Of a DNA stretch of 64,000 nucleotides, positions 44,588 to 55,438 are shown piece after piece. Position 1 is the stretch's first letter; the number at the start of each line of letters is the position of its first letter. The notes below the pieces were generated by a model, which saw only the letters and a program-made list of their open reading frames with translations, had not been told where the DNA came from and searched no databases. The position numbers and the translations under genes are program-made. This DNA is from Phellopilus nigrolimitatus (Eukaryota; Basidiomycota; Agaricomycetes; Hymenochaetales; Hymenochaetaceae): positions 372,001 through 436,000 of the forward strand of contig JAJOHG010000021.1 of assembly GCA_021029095.1 (NCBI GenBank), read 5' to 3'.

Positions 44588-46485
44588 GCCGTGGGTGATG
44601 ATGGCCGGCTTGCGCTCGTCGCAGCTGCTGCTGTGCTCGTGCACGAAGACGAAGCCCTGCGCGTATGCGTGGTGGGCGGCGGGCGCGAGCAGCGGGGGGT
44701 GTGCGTGTGCGTGTGCGTGCGGGTGTGCGTGCGGGTGTGCGTGCGGGTGCGGGTGGGTGTGTGCGGGCGCTCGCCGGCGGCGCTGTCTGTCAGCAGCGTA
44801 GCAGTGCTCACGTGCGCGCACTCGGCCGACGCCGACGCCGGGCTCGGCCGAACCCGCGCTGCTCTCGCTTACCCCGCGCTCCCTCGCTGCAGCGTCAGCG
44901 TGGTGGCGCAGCGGTGTCGGCAGCCACAGCATCTGATCCTGGCCGTCGATATTTTTTCCTTTTCTCGCTCCCCTACCGCCCCAGTCCGCGCATTATATCC
45001 CGTCCCCAACCTCCGTCCGCTGCCCTCCCAACAAGCTTTTCTTCGACTTCCCCGCACGCGCGAAGCACAAAGCACCCCCGGGCCCACAGTCATCACAGTC
45101 CATCACAGTCATCATCTCCGCCTTCGTCACTCGCCCCATGTGCTCCGGCCCCCACCCCGCTATAATTGCCTCCCCCCACCAATCCGCGCGCTCGCACGCG
45201 TCCTAGGCTACCCTACCCCCGGGGCGCCCGCTCCCACGCGCTCCAGAGCCCAGGCGTGCGAGCCGCGAGCGCGGGCACTTGTCTGCCTCCCGCGATTTCG
45301 CGCGGCGTTCTTTAATCAAAACCTAGTCCTGTCACCGTGCCGCTTCCGCGCCCCGTCACCTGATTAACCTCGCGCTTCCTTTCGCCTTTTCTGTTACTTA
45401 ATCTTTCTTCTCTTCCTCTCTGCGAGAACGAGCGCGGACGGCTGGGCGCGCCGTCCGTCCGTGTGTGTACACACGCGCCTTTCCTAGAGATTCTTTCGTG
45501 CATACGTGAATACACATATATGCTACAAATGAATGAATGATCCGTGGTACAGCACGAGACTCCAAACATTACCAAAAAAAAAGGGCTTTTCGCTCCAATA
45601 TTCGCCAGTTAATACTCCAGTCCTTGCGCAGCGAAACTAAAAACCTCAGACAATCCCGGGTTTTCTCTCCCCGCACGTTCCGCGCAGCCTCTTCCCCTTC
45701 CGTTTCTTTATTTTTTCCCTTTTAATCCGTGTATCAAGCTCAGGAGCGCTATGCAAAAAAAGCACAAGAGCATCAGAAACGCCTCTCGACGCATACGCGC
45801 GCGCAAAAACGCGCCTGACAATCCGACCGCCCACAAGCCGCACACACACATCCCACATCCCACTTCTTCAATCACGGTCACAAACGGAAATGGCCCCGCT
45901 CTTCAACCCAAATGCCCGGAAGAAAAGAGGAGAGGCAGAGGGGCCCAATCCTCCCTAGCCCGAACACGTCAACGTGCACATACGCTAGCAAAACACCGCT
46001 TCGCATCGGCAGAGCCCCTCAGCGCCGCGGCGCTCCAAAATCCCGAAATGCTGTCAGTGTTTAGGAGACGCCGAACCCGCCCGAACACATACACGTAGTC
46101 GACTACACGCAACCCAGCCAGCGCCACCGCTCCATCCTGCGCTATTTCTTTTACTGCAGCCCAAGCCCGCTGTGCTTCTCTCCCCACCACGTTTCCGACG
46201 CACAGCATCTGTAGTGTCCTCCGACGAAAGTCTATTCCGCCTTAAATGTTTTTGTAATCTTGAGATAAACCTGTCAATTTGCGCCCGCCGCCCTTTCAGT
46301 TCTTCCGGCATACAATAAGCAATATCCAGAAGAATTTAGTTGTGAATGAGATTGGGGGAGGTGGGGTCTGATTGGTACGAAAGCAAGACCTGCGTACCAC
46401 CCCACTCTCTCCTCCGCCGCAGCTGCCGTCCGGCAGACCAGCCGCGAGGCGCGCATGGCGCACGCAGCACCTTCGCACATTATAC
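44588..46485. other. Upstream region of regulator C, GC-rich
   Basis: About 1.9 kb without a supportable gene, C-rich with many pyrimidine tracts, probably 5' UTR and promoter of regulator C. Confidence 0.5.
44700..44766. repeat. GTGTGCG/GTGCGGGT microsatellite
   Basis: Short tandem repeats of GTGTGC and GTGCGG units. If read on the minus strand they give an artificial His/Pro run (HPHAHPHAHP) upstream of regulator C, which is one reason I start that gene downstream of it. Confidence 0.8.
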
Positions 46486-49400
46486 TACATTAATTAATTA
46501 GAAGGCGCCGGCACCCCTCCCTATCTCGCCCTCCACAGTGTACACACACGCTTCTCCTACACGCCAAAAGCAAGAATCAAGAATCGGAAAGTCATTACAG
46601 CTGCTTTTGTCCGGATGAATGCACCCGGCAGCCGAATGGGATGCCTGGGTGAATTGAAAATAAATTCCTGTGTGAACTAGCCTGCAAGAACTTAACTCCC
46701 ATATGGCTCTGTCAAGTGGGCCCAGGCGTCCATTTTTTAGACATCGTTACTACGGAGAGAGAAAGGGCCAAGTTGCACAAATCTGCGGATCTGGTATCTA
46801 CAGTATAAGATGACCATAAACAATTTCTAAATCCCTCGCAACTCGATCTGTCCCAAATGCTTAGCCTTGCACACTTACGAAGAGACCAAAGACTCGCATG
46901 TTTGAATTTTTTTTGCCTCTTCGAAAAAACCCGCTTTGGTGGTGCGTCCGCCCGTGACCGTGACCAAGCCACACACACTGCGGACGGCGCGTCGCGAAGC
47001 GCTGAACACACACTTACACACGCCACACGTTCGCGCCATAGCAGATCGGTCCAAAAGTACCGGCGCGCCGTCTCTCGCTATCAGATATCTCGCCGCACAG
47101 CCCGACCTGCCTTCTGCCGCGGGGGCGCTCGTGACACCAGGAGCGCAGACGAAGCCCGCGCACGCAGCAGCGATCGATCGATCCGCCCCGACTTCTCGCT
47201 CACACACATGCGCACGCACGAGCTCAAATCTGGAAACCCGCAGCTACCATATCCTAGATCCGTAGCTTGCAGATCACACTTCTGGCAAGTTGACTCCCCT
47301 CTTCACACCTTCCACGCAGTCGGTGTCGGAAACATGACTTTACTTTGCTTCCGACAAGGAGTCTCGTTTTTGAAAACGGCAGCGAGTTTTAAAATCTTAG
47401 TCTGTGTGCCCTAAGGTTTTATAATAGTGACGAAGCGCCGCATCAGCAAAGAAGGCGCGCGGTATAGAACCCTTTTTTTTTTTCTTTCTGCCTCAACTAA
47501 TTTCCAGTGCGTCATGCGCGTCAGGTGAAGTCGATTAACCTCGGAAACACGCAACACGTTCGAACACGAGTATATAGCTTAATTAATACGTCGGCACACC
47601 TCTCCTTATCCCGACTTGCATGGAGTACATGCATAGAGTACATGCACAGCCCGAGCATGCCCATGCTTCTCCCGCAAGCTCTCGTGAGAGCAGAAGCGAA
47701 AACGAAGCCCGAGCAGGCAGTATTTATCGATCCGCTCTGGCCTTCTTCCTTGCACACACTTACACGGCACTGCACGAATAGATGTGCGCTATCGAGTTTC
47801 CGAGCGTGCAAGTGTAGATCCGTCGCTTGTAGATCCGACAGGCCGATCGCTCATAGCTTCCAGCTAATCGCGAGGCTCCTAAGATCGGAACAAAAACGAA
47901 GCCACAAAACGCAAACGAAAATAAAAGATCCGCGGCCTCTTCCGCTCCCTACGTCGCCACTCATCTTACAACCTTCGTTGTATGGTTTTGATAATACAAC
48001 GCGTCCCACTAATATATCTTCCCACCGTCCGGACCGGCTGAATGTGAGCCTAGGGCGATAGAAAGAAAGATAGAAAGACAGCAGATATATGCCTTCTACT
48101 ACCCGCTTGTCTGGGCGAATATCCCCACGAGAAGTGGAGAGAGGAGGGCAACATACGCTCTCCCTATTATCAAAGTCCCTGTTATCAAAGATCAGAGTTT
48201 AAAATCATAACTAATCTTTCCATCTAATAAAAGAATAGAAGATGGTTAAAATGCTTTCCAGATCTCATTATACATAAATAAACACGAGAAATCGAGTCGG
48301 CCCAGTGTTAGCTTTCAAAATACCGACAAAAGTACTGCGCAGAAAAGAAATAACTGCACATTAGTTTTCTTTACTTTGTTGCTCCAGCTGCTTTTCATTG
48401 TGTCAGTTGTGAAACCCCGACACCCGTGACCCAGCCATAAACGCGCATCGGGCGGGTCGCGAACCCTCTCAAAATATGGAGGATGTCCGAACGTTAATTA
48501 ATTAAAAATCCCGGTACACCAGTCTCTGCCTATCTATCTCGCCCTGAATTAATACATATGTACAGCTCAGCTTCTCCAGCTCTTGTGGCATTAAGGGCGC
48601 AGCCCGAGCACGCGTGGCATACCAATCTACCCCGACTTCTTACTTGCACCTACACGATAGCGCTCAGCTATTCGTAGAGCCGTGGCTGCAGATCCGAAAG
48701 TCCGATCGTCTCCAGATCTGCCAGCTAATCGCGACGCGCCCGAAAGCCACAAAGAGACAACGAGTGAAAATGAATAAGATCCGCGGACTTGCCGCATATC
48801 AGCGCACCAACGCAAACTCAGAAGAATCCCGGCCCCACCCACTAACTCGAACTTCGAGCCCCCCAAGCAGCAGTCACCATACGTGCAGCGCCTACTAGCG
48901 TGTGCGCTCCCAGCCCATACCAAGCTCGCCATCGAGAGAGCGTAACGGACCTGCACTGCTTCAGAATAGTTTATCCGTGACCAGCGTGTCAATGAGCCAC
49001 AGCTGCTTAAGATTTACAGGCGGGTTCCACAGACGTCACGGCAGCCCTACATTGCCGCGGATCTTGCGTGAGTGCTTGCTACCTGCTACACATGTGATGC
49101 CGGTGCGAAGCCCAGAATGAATATACGCAACGAAAAGGCGAAGGTTTTAGATCAAAGTTTTATATGCATGTGGCACGATGATGATAGAGTGTTCGCTAAC
49201 TGTCGTGTATTAGGACGTCCCGCGGTAAGTAGAGTATATGCACAACAGCCGCTGAAATGTACGAAAAGATTGATGAAGCGGTATTGACAATCGGCATGCG
49301 AAGATGAAACAAGCTCAGGTCCGCAGAATTGTAATGGTCCGATCCGTGTACCGGTTTGAACCCGACAAGGAAATCGGAGTCAGTGTACGATTGAGTGAGC

Positions 49401-51300
49401 GATCGAGTGCATAATCGCTACCTAGAAGTACAGTCGAGAAGGCCCGAAATCAAGGCAAGGCAAAATGCCTGAGTATACCTTCGAGAAGAAATGTCAAAAA
49501 TACGGAACAACGAAAGGAAAAGAAAATGGCTGACCGGGGCCATGCCTGTACACACAAGGCGAGTTTCCCAAACTTGTAAAGACCAAGACACGTATTGCGT
49601 TCAGGCTCGATCTCACTGGCATCGGTACCCTTTCCGGGCTTCCAAAAAGTCGGCATGGTAGCAAACTCAGAAGCTCCCTATTAAATTTCGGAACTCGGGC
49701 TTGCGTGCATATGCAGTGCCCACGCGTGTACACTCACAGACTATGCATAGTAGGCTCATCGAAAGAAAAGCATAACGGACCCGCCTCTGCCTCAGAAGTA
49801 GGTTTATCCTTTATCATTTATCCACAGAACGAACGCTTCCCGAATCTGGCCTGGCTATTTTCTGCCTGAGTGGGTATAGGCTTGATATAAAATTGGGTAT
49901 GCCGAAGCGAGCTGAAAATACCTTGCGCGGATGACGACAATGTCGATCCGATTTTAATCCAAGTCCTTTCGGCATAGGGCAAGGCGTGACAAATCGATTT
50001 ACTAGTGTTGAGAAGAAACAGTGCCAGAACGGACTGTCTTGCCTAGTGTATAAAGCACTCATGACCAAATTAAGGCGGTTAGAGCCAGAGAATTGACATG
50101 CCAATACTGTGTAGTCAATAGGGAGGGATAAGCCGGCAGAGTCGAAGCAGTTTCGCCCTCGGCACGCAGAATAGGAAAAAGTTCAGATTCGGAAACGGAT
50201 AATCGACCGAATATGTCAAGTTGAAAGACAGGCTGGAGCAGAACGGTCGCGATCTGAAAGCAGAGAGAAGACTAAGAGGGTCGCCACGCCGTGGGGTACG
50301 CGTAAAGAAATCAAGCTGCCGCGCCGACAGGTCAGTCACAATAGGCTGAGATCCCGCTGTGCTTCAGGCGCTTCAAACGTACATATGTCGACCCGAAGCA
50401 GAAAAGAAGATTAGTCCCGGCAGTCACACGTAGCGGCTTCGAAGCATTCAGCGAAGGTGCGCGATGTTTCGCGGGCCTGCTTCTGCCGTTAAATGAGTGC
50501 GTTCCTGAAAGTGTAACTGTCAGCATTAGACGAGCTCCTAAACAAGGAGAAATTGAAGTAAACTTATAGACCCGGAATACAGACTTGCTCTACTTATAGG
50601 AAATTGAGTGAGTAGGCTCCGACTTGAAAATGAATACGAATACTCATCTTGAATACCGCATAAAGGAGCACTAGCGTTAACCATTTCAGTGCAAACATCA
50701 TCGGCCCGGAGCAGGGTCACACGAGACCAACGAACGTAACGACGGATTCGAAAGCTACAATATCTTAATCAAGCCTCGCCTTTTCCTGCCACTGTGCTCA
50801 CACGCCGAGGTTGAAAATAAGTGTAGGTTCGCTCGTTTGGCCACTATACGTTCTCTCAGAGGCGCAACAACGGCTGAATGTCGGGTGTACCAAGCGTAAG
50901 ACGGATTACGCGTCAAAACCTGCAATGTACGGCCGTGTCAGAATGAAACCGATCTGACCTTTCTCTGAGATTAGAAAGGACGGCAAGGGCGTTCTAAAAT
51001 CTTTTCCGTTTCAGCCCGACCAACTATTCGCGATTGGGCGGTCCCAGTCCTGGACATGGGCCCGAGATCCTGGATCCTGGGTCCTAAGTCCTCAGCGCAG
51101 GATTCGGCACCATAATGCAGGGATGCATTTGAGCACACGTCAGTTGGTGTGCGAAACACAAAGACGTCTGCGTGTACGCGAACAGCTCATAACGAGCCAG
51201 TTGCAGTCGACGTGAAAGAGAAATGTTTAGCGGACCCGCTCCTGAGTAAGCTATGTGTCAGATCGGGGTCGGATCCGGCGTCGTAATGGATGGGAGCCAT
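46486..51300. repeat. Field of diverged repeats, no gene
   Basis: A block of about 4.8 kb with no supportable gene but recurring diverged modules. One module begins TTAATTAATNA at about 46490, 47579 and 48494, followed by a CGGCACACC / CGGTACACC box. It runs on to CAGCCCGAG, GATCCG.. and CAGCTAATCGCGA in the latter two (47.58-47.96 and 48.49-48.80 kb). A second module, (G/A)CCCGTGACC ... GCGTCGCGAA, appears near 46.95 and 48.43 kb. A third, TAACGGACC ... CAGAA ... GTTTATCC, appears near 48.94 and 49.77 kb, with a weaker relative near 51.2 kb. Spacing is roughly 0.9-1.1 kb. This looks like an old tandem or nested repeat family now heavily mutated. No terminal repeats or transposase found. Confidence 0.6.
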
Positions 51301-52396
51301 TCTTTCCCTTAAGCTGATATGTCGTATGTAAGTAGTTTGCGATCAAACATCCAGGTCTCAAGACATGGAAATCAAAATCTTGCTGGTGATTTGGGCCTCA
51401 ACCGCGAGCAGAAAACGACCTTAAGGTGAAACAATTTGAAGTCAGCATACGCATGAACTGATGAACTAGGAGTCAGAAAATACGCATAATGGTTACTGCT
51501 TTGACACATCGGTATCAAGCACACGGCTTTTCTGAGACTGATGTCGCAAAATGGGATCGAATATACGAGTAGAAGATGTGCTATGAAGTAAGCGTTCGCC
51601 ATGAGACCGGACGTGATTATATTGAGCGTGAATGCTGTCGTCAGAAATGACCTTCTGGCTTCAAAAATGATGATTCTTAGCGGGAAAAAAATGAACGGCA
51701 GGCCCTGGAGATGAATGGATAAATATTTCTGGGAAAGATGCGTCATCAAAGATGCTCAGGTAGAATGAATGACTGATTCTCACATGTTCTACGGCCAGGC
51801 TTCTTCAACACTATTTCCTCCGAATCGTCATGCTCCAAGTTCGGAGGACCAACGGTAACATATTGGCTTTGGGATTCGGAATATAATCAACTTGAAGTTC
51901 AGTGTGAGAGTTGTACAGTCTAAGTTCGACACCTAAAGTCACAAGCACCAAGCAGACGGCGGAGCCGATAATCCTAGATTTAACCATATCAGCAAATACC
52001 AGGTGTGTTATTTCATCTCTCATCTGAAGCTAACATGCCGCCATCAGGGATGAAATTTTGAAGACAAGCTCCCTGAGGATTTGAAATGCGTAATTTTGAT
52101 GAACAGCAACTGTCTTCCTTCGAAAGCAGCGCTAATCGTTGGCGATACCGGGAAAACGCGTCTCGGGATAATAGAAATGCCGAGTGCAGAATAGCGGGAA
52201 CTCCATACGGTAGCTGGGCGAAATGAATCAACAATACTGGCTCACGTAGTCGCAGACAGAGCTCAGAATGGAGTGCAACTCGCCTTCTCTATCTCAACAG
52301 GTAATCACAGCCAATTGTACACAAGCTTGTTCATGAGCCTGCTTAAGTCCTTGCCACACCTTCAGTGAAAGCTTCACGAGACTGAAGAGGCCTATT
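51301..52396. other. No secure gene
   Basis: AT-richer sequence. Minus-strand frames at 51.37-51.75 and 51.81-52.23 kb include hydrophobic runs (RIIGSAVCLVLVTLGVEL) that could be membrane segments, but they do not join into a gene I can support. Confidence 0.35.
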
Positions 52397-52815
52397 GTGG
52401 TGGATTGGGTGCAGACTGATGATTTGATGTATGCGACTCAGCTTGAGGGATCGACGGAGCGGTCTGTTTTCGACATTATTTGTTCCACGGTGGTGGCGAT
52501 GACAAACTCCCCGCCTTCGATTTCACTCCTGTACTGTGTTCTTGACATGCGTTTTCAGCATCGACTCAAACCTCGGACTCATTGCCGTTACATTGGCGCC
52601 CCTTGTCCGATGTATTTCGAGCACCCTCTTCGTCCTGTACATTGACGAACCATTTGGTGCTATGCCACGCGCGTCCGAGCCTGCGCCGCGTCCCATCTCT
52701 TTGAGAAACGTCACTTCCCAAGCTTCTCGAGACTACCGTCCTATTCATGAACTGAACCGCACTTCCTCTATTGCGCACGACGGAAAAGAAAAGTTTTTCG
52801 ACGTTGAGGTTTAAA
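52397..52815 (+). CDS. Possible 3' end of an unassigned membrane-protein gene
   Basis: From about 52.55 kb the sequence reads NLGLIAVTLAPLVRCISSTL, a transmembrane-like segment, then a polar tail ending KEKFFDVEV and a stop at 52815. Fungal integral membrane proteins with a C-terminal helix and polar tail look like this. A preceding stretch in another frame (DWVQTDDLMYATQLEGS) might be an earlier exon, but no splice pair joins them in frame. Family not identified. Confidence 0.28.
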
Positions 52816-53453
52816 TTCGTCGAGCATATTGTTTTTGGACTTCAGCCAGGCCTTAATTTCTTTATATTGTAGCATTTGAAGGATAGTCAAAATATCAAGC
52901 ACTTTAGTTGTGAGAGGCTTGTAACAGGTTACGATTCCTGCAAAGGATCGTCCTTTCCACTTCCTCGTTTTCGATTGCAGTGGCTGTGCACCTTGTCACG
53001 GTCACTATTACAAAAAAGTGTACAACGTAGCGGAAAAGTGTACAAAAAGTGTGGGAACGTATGCCTTAGAATGGGGAGGGGTCACAGCCACACGACACCG
53101 CCACGCGTCACACTCTTCCTCGTGAGCTTTCCGGTTCGTATTTCCCCCTTTTTTTATTTTAAATCTGCTCGTACGGTCTTTTTGTCTTTTCTGACAGGAT
53201 GGCCAGTCTCTTGGCTAGGCTTGCATGTAATTTTTTTGTGCTTATGTTGTAGCTAGACTTCATGAAAAATCGTTCCGTTGCTCGCTCCCTGTGTGACGCC
53301 TGTTTCCACCCACGCAAACACAGGTTTGAATCCTCTTTTCTATTCTACTCTGATAGTAATTGACTGTGCTTATTCAATACGACCCTACTACAAAATAAAT
53401 GCTGCACGAGTGTCCTCGAAACGGACACATCTTGCAACTCTACTAGACGGCCT
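52816..53453. other. Intergenic, AT-rich
   Basis: Nothing coding recognised. Confidence 0.5.
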
Positions 53454-53981
53454 GTGCGGACTAGGTACTGCGTGTGGGGCACAGGAGAGGACACGAGTAC
53501 GTACCTTGTGCTCACCACCACTGTCCTCCCTAGTCACATGAGCAGCAGCAGGCTCCTGCTCACGCGCGTGGGGAGCACGTTCTGCCCGTACTGGCTGTCC
53601 GCGTGCGACGTGTGCGCCCCCAATTCCACGTTGGAGAACGCGGGGAGTGCGCCATCACCGCATCCCTTTCGGCCTTTCCCGCCGCCGGGCTCTGCCCTCT
53701 TCGAGGACTGCAGATTGGACAGTCCGCGGCGCGCGCCTGCCGCCGAGTGCCTCAAGTATGTGCAGACTCTTCAGGTCGACAAGCCGCGCGAGCGCGAGTG
53801 CACTGAGCTGTGCAGGGAACGGGCCCATATCCGCCTACGCTCCCGTATCGCTACCGAGCGCAATTGGCCTTCTCTGTGCTTTCCTGAAGCAGAGGCATCC
53901 GCGTCGCCGCAGCTGCCGCCTCTGCCGGGAGAAGACGGTGCGGTGATGGTGATGTTCGTGCATCGCGAATGGCTCTGGTAG
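53454..53981 (+). CDS. Doubtful open frame, Cys-containing
   Basis: 175-codon frame; the part from 53538 begins MSSSRLLLTRVGSTFCPYWL and contains scattered Cys (LSACDVCAPN, ECLKYVQTL, ECTELCRERAH). No domain recognised; the DNA is GC-rich and the opposite strand is also partly open, so it may be chance. Confidence 0.2.
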   Translation: MRTRYCVWGTGEDTSTYLVLTTTVLPSHMSSSRLLLTRVGSTFCPYWLSACDVCAPNSTLENAGSAPSPHPFRPFPPPGSALFEDCRLDSPRRAPAAECLKYVQTLQVDKPRERECTELCRERAHIRLRSRIATERNWPSLCFPEAEASASPQLPPLPGEDGAVMVMFVHREWLW

Positions 53982-54364
53982 CCATCGATACTCGGGCCAT
54001 GGCCCTGCCCTACGGACAGATGGGCAGAGTCAGGATTGCCGATTGTCGGGCTTGTCGTGGCTCGTCACTGTTGGAGCCAGCGAGTGTTGACGCAAAGGAG
54101 CTCTTGCGCATGTGTCCATGGATCAGCGAGTTGGGGCGGAGGACTGTGAGGCTCGAGAGCCCCGTTTGCCCTTCGGGCCAGTTATCTCGCAGCGCCAGTG
54201 ACGTCAAGTAATGGCCCGTCTAGGAACGGGTGGAGCGGGTGAAGAGCGTCGGGGACGGCGGGATGGTGAGGAAAGAGGAGTCGTCCCCACATGAGGGCGA
54301 CGGGGACGGTGAGCGGGAGAGGAAGAAAGAGACAGACCCGAAGCGCACGCGAGTGGAGGGACGA

Positions 54365-54460
54365 CCCACCGTGGGTATCATCACGGGTCTACCCGTGCAC
54401 TGCACATTATGACGTACAACTCGCTTTGCCGAGAAGAAATAAAGCGAGTAGTACGTCATA
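54365..54460. repeat. Three successive hairpins
   Basis: A run of dyads: 54365-54375 (CCCAC/GTGGG, 1-base loop), 54382-54397 (CACGGGT/ACCCGTG, 2-base loop) and 54408-54460. The last has two 20-base arms, 19 of 20 pairing, around a 13-base loop; its outer part is TATGACGTAC. Located about 0.2 kb beyond the end of the SNF5-like remnant. Confidence 0.8.
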
Positions 54461-54686
54461 GGTATAGAGATAGTTGACGATCGGCTGGTTTGACTGGTCG
54501 ACGGAGTGCGCAACGGGTGCGCCCAATGGCAGGAAGGACATGCGCAGATCGTCAGATCGTCGTCCTGGACTATCCATAGGAGGGGTTCCCGACGAGGAAA
54601 GGAGACTTTTGGTAGGTACTGACTTGTTCTCGTATTGAGTGTGGACGGTTCTATGGAAATAGTAAGAAAATTGCTGCGAAAAAAAT

Positions 54687-55330
54687 CTATTTGATAAAAA
54701 AATTCTCCAGCGAGTCCGTCACGATCTGCAACAGCGCGCGTGTGCGGTCGTAGCCGTCCTTATTGCGCAGACGCTTCCGCCTTCCCACAGGTCCCGCGCG
54801 CAACTTCCAGCCTGTCGGCGCGACGGACATGTCGTTACTGGCCAGCTGCTCCTGTTTCGATTTGGTGATGGTTGCGTGATAGCTTGAGGAAAGCCCATAG
54901 TCGTCTATGACCGACAGCGCAAAGACTTCGGGCGTTATGAACGGGTCTGTCAGCAACAATAGTAAACGAGATCAGCAAAAGAAGAGACAGAATGAGACTG
55001 CTATCTATTCGCACCATTCAAGTTCCACACAAGCGTATCACAATATCTATGGTGCTCGACATCGAGACGTATCGGCGCGAGCTGCTCCACGCGCGCGTGC
55101 CCGCAGACCCCACTGCGAGCTCCTCCTTCACACGCCCCGCCATCCTGTGGAAGCGCGCCTCGTATGCGCGATCCGCCATCCACCCATGATCTTCCCAGCG
55201 GACAGCTCCGAGATGCGTGCGCGCCTGCCTCCGCGAGCGGCACCGCCGACACGCGCGTCACAGACGGGTTGAGTTGCACGTTCGCGGAAAGCGGCGGCAG
55301 GCCGGTGGCAGACGACGCTCCGCTGCCACT
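54687..55330 (-). pseudogene. SNF5/SFH1-like (SWI/SNF subunit) remnant
   Basis: Minus-strand fragment of a SNF5-family chromatin-remodelling subunit. APIRLDVEHHRYCDTLVWNL, then an intron and DPFITPEVFALSVIDDYGLS and YHATITKSKQEQLA (exon 54946-54687), match the first SNF5 repeat (family pattern: RDTLVWNL.DPFITPE.FA). Upstream, GWMADRAYEARFHRMAGR and KEELA matches the pre-domain but in another frame than both VSAVPLAEAGA before it and the SNF5 repeat after it, with no space for introns. There are therefore at least two frameshifts. The second SNF5 repeat is absent; the frame ends DSLENFFIK. Bordered by hairpins on both sides (54365-54460 and 55389-55438). Confidence 0.8.
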
Positions 55331-55388
55331 AATCGCGGTGTCACCAGTCGCAGGGACGGAGGGTGTAGGGCCGCTGCTCGAGGACGAC

Positions 55389-55438
55389 CTGGCTTAAACG
55401 ACTCGTGTCTGTACTACAGACACGAGCTGTTAAGCCAG
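55389..55438. repeat. Strong hairpin
   Basis: Near-perfect inverted repeat: arms 55389-55412 and 55416-55438 around ACT. The inner 11 bases (CTCGTGTCTGT / ACAGACACGAG) and outer 9 (CTGGCTTAA / TTAAGCCAG) pair exactly, with a small bulge between. It covers the stop codon of the Ser-rich gene and lies at the upstream edge of the SNF5-like remnant. Confidence 0.85.

Noticed and set aside
49340..49370. B-box-like GGTTTGAACCC suggesting a tRNA
   Set aside because: No matching A box, acceptor stem or anticodon arm upstream.
54365..55438. Helitron end from hairpin position
   Set aside because: Neither hairpin is followed by a CTRR end at the expected distance, and no Rep/helicase gene is present; capture by a Helitron remains only one option.
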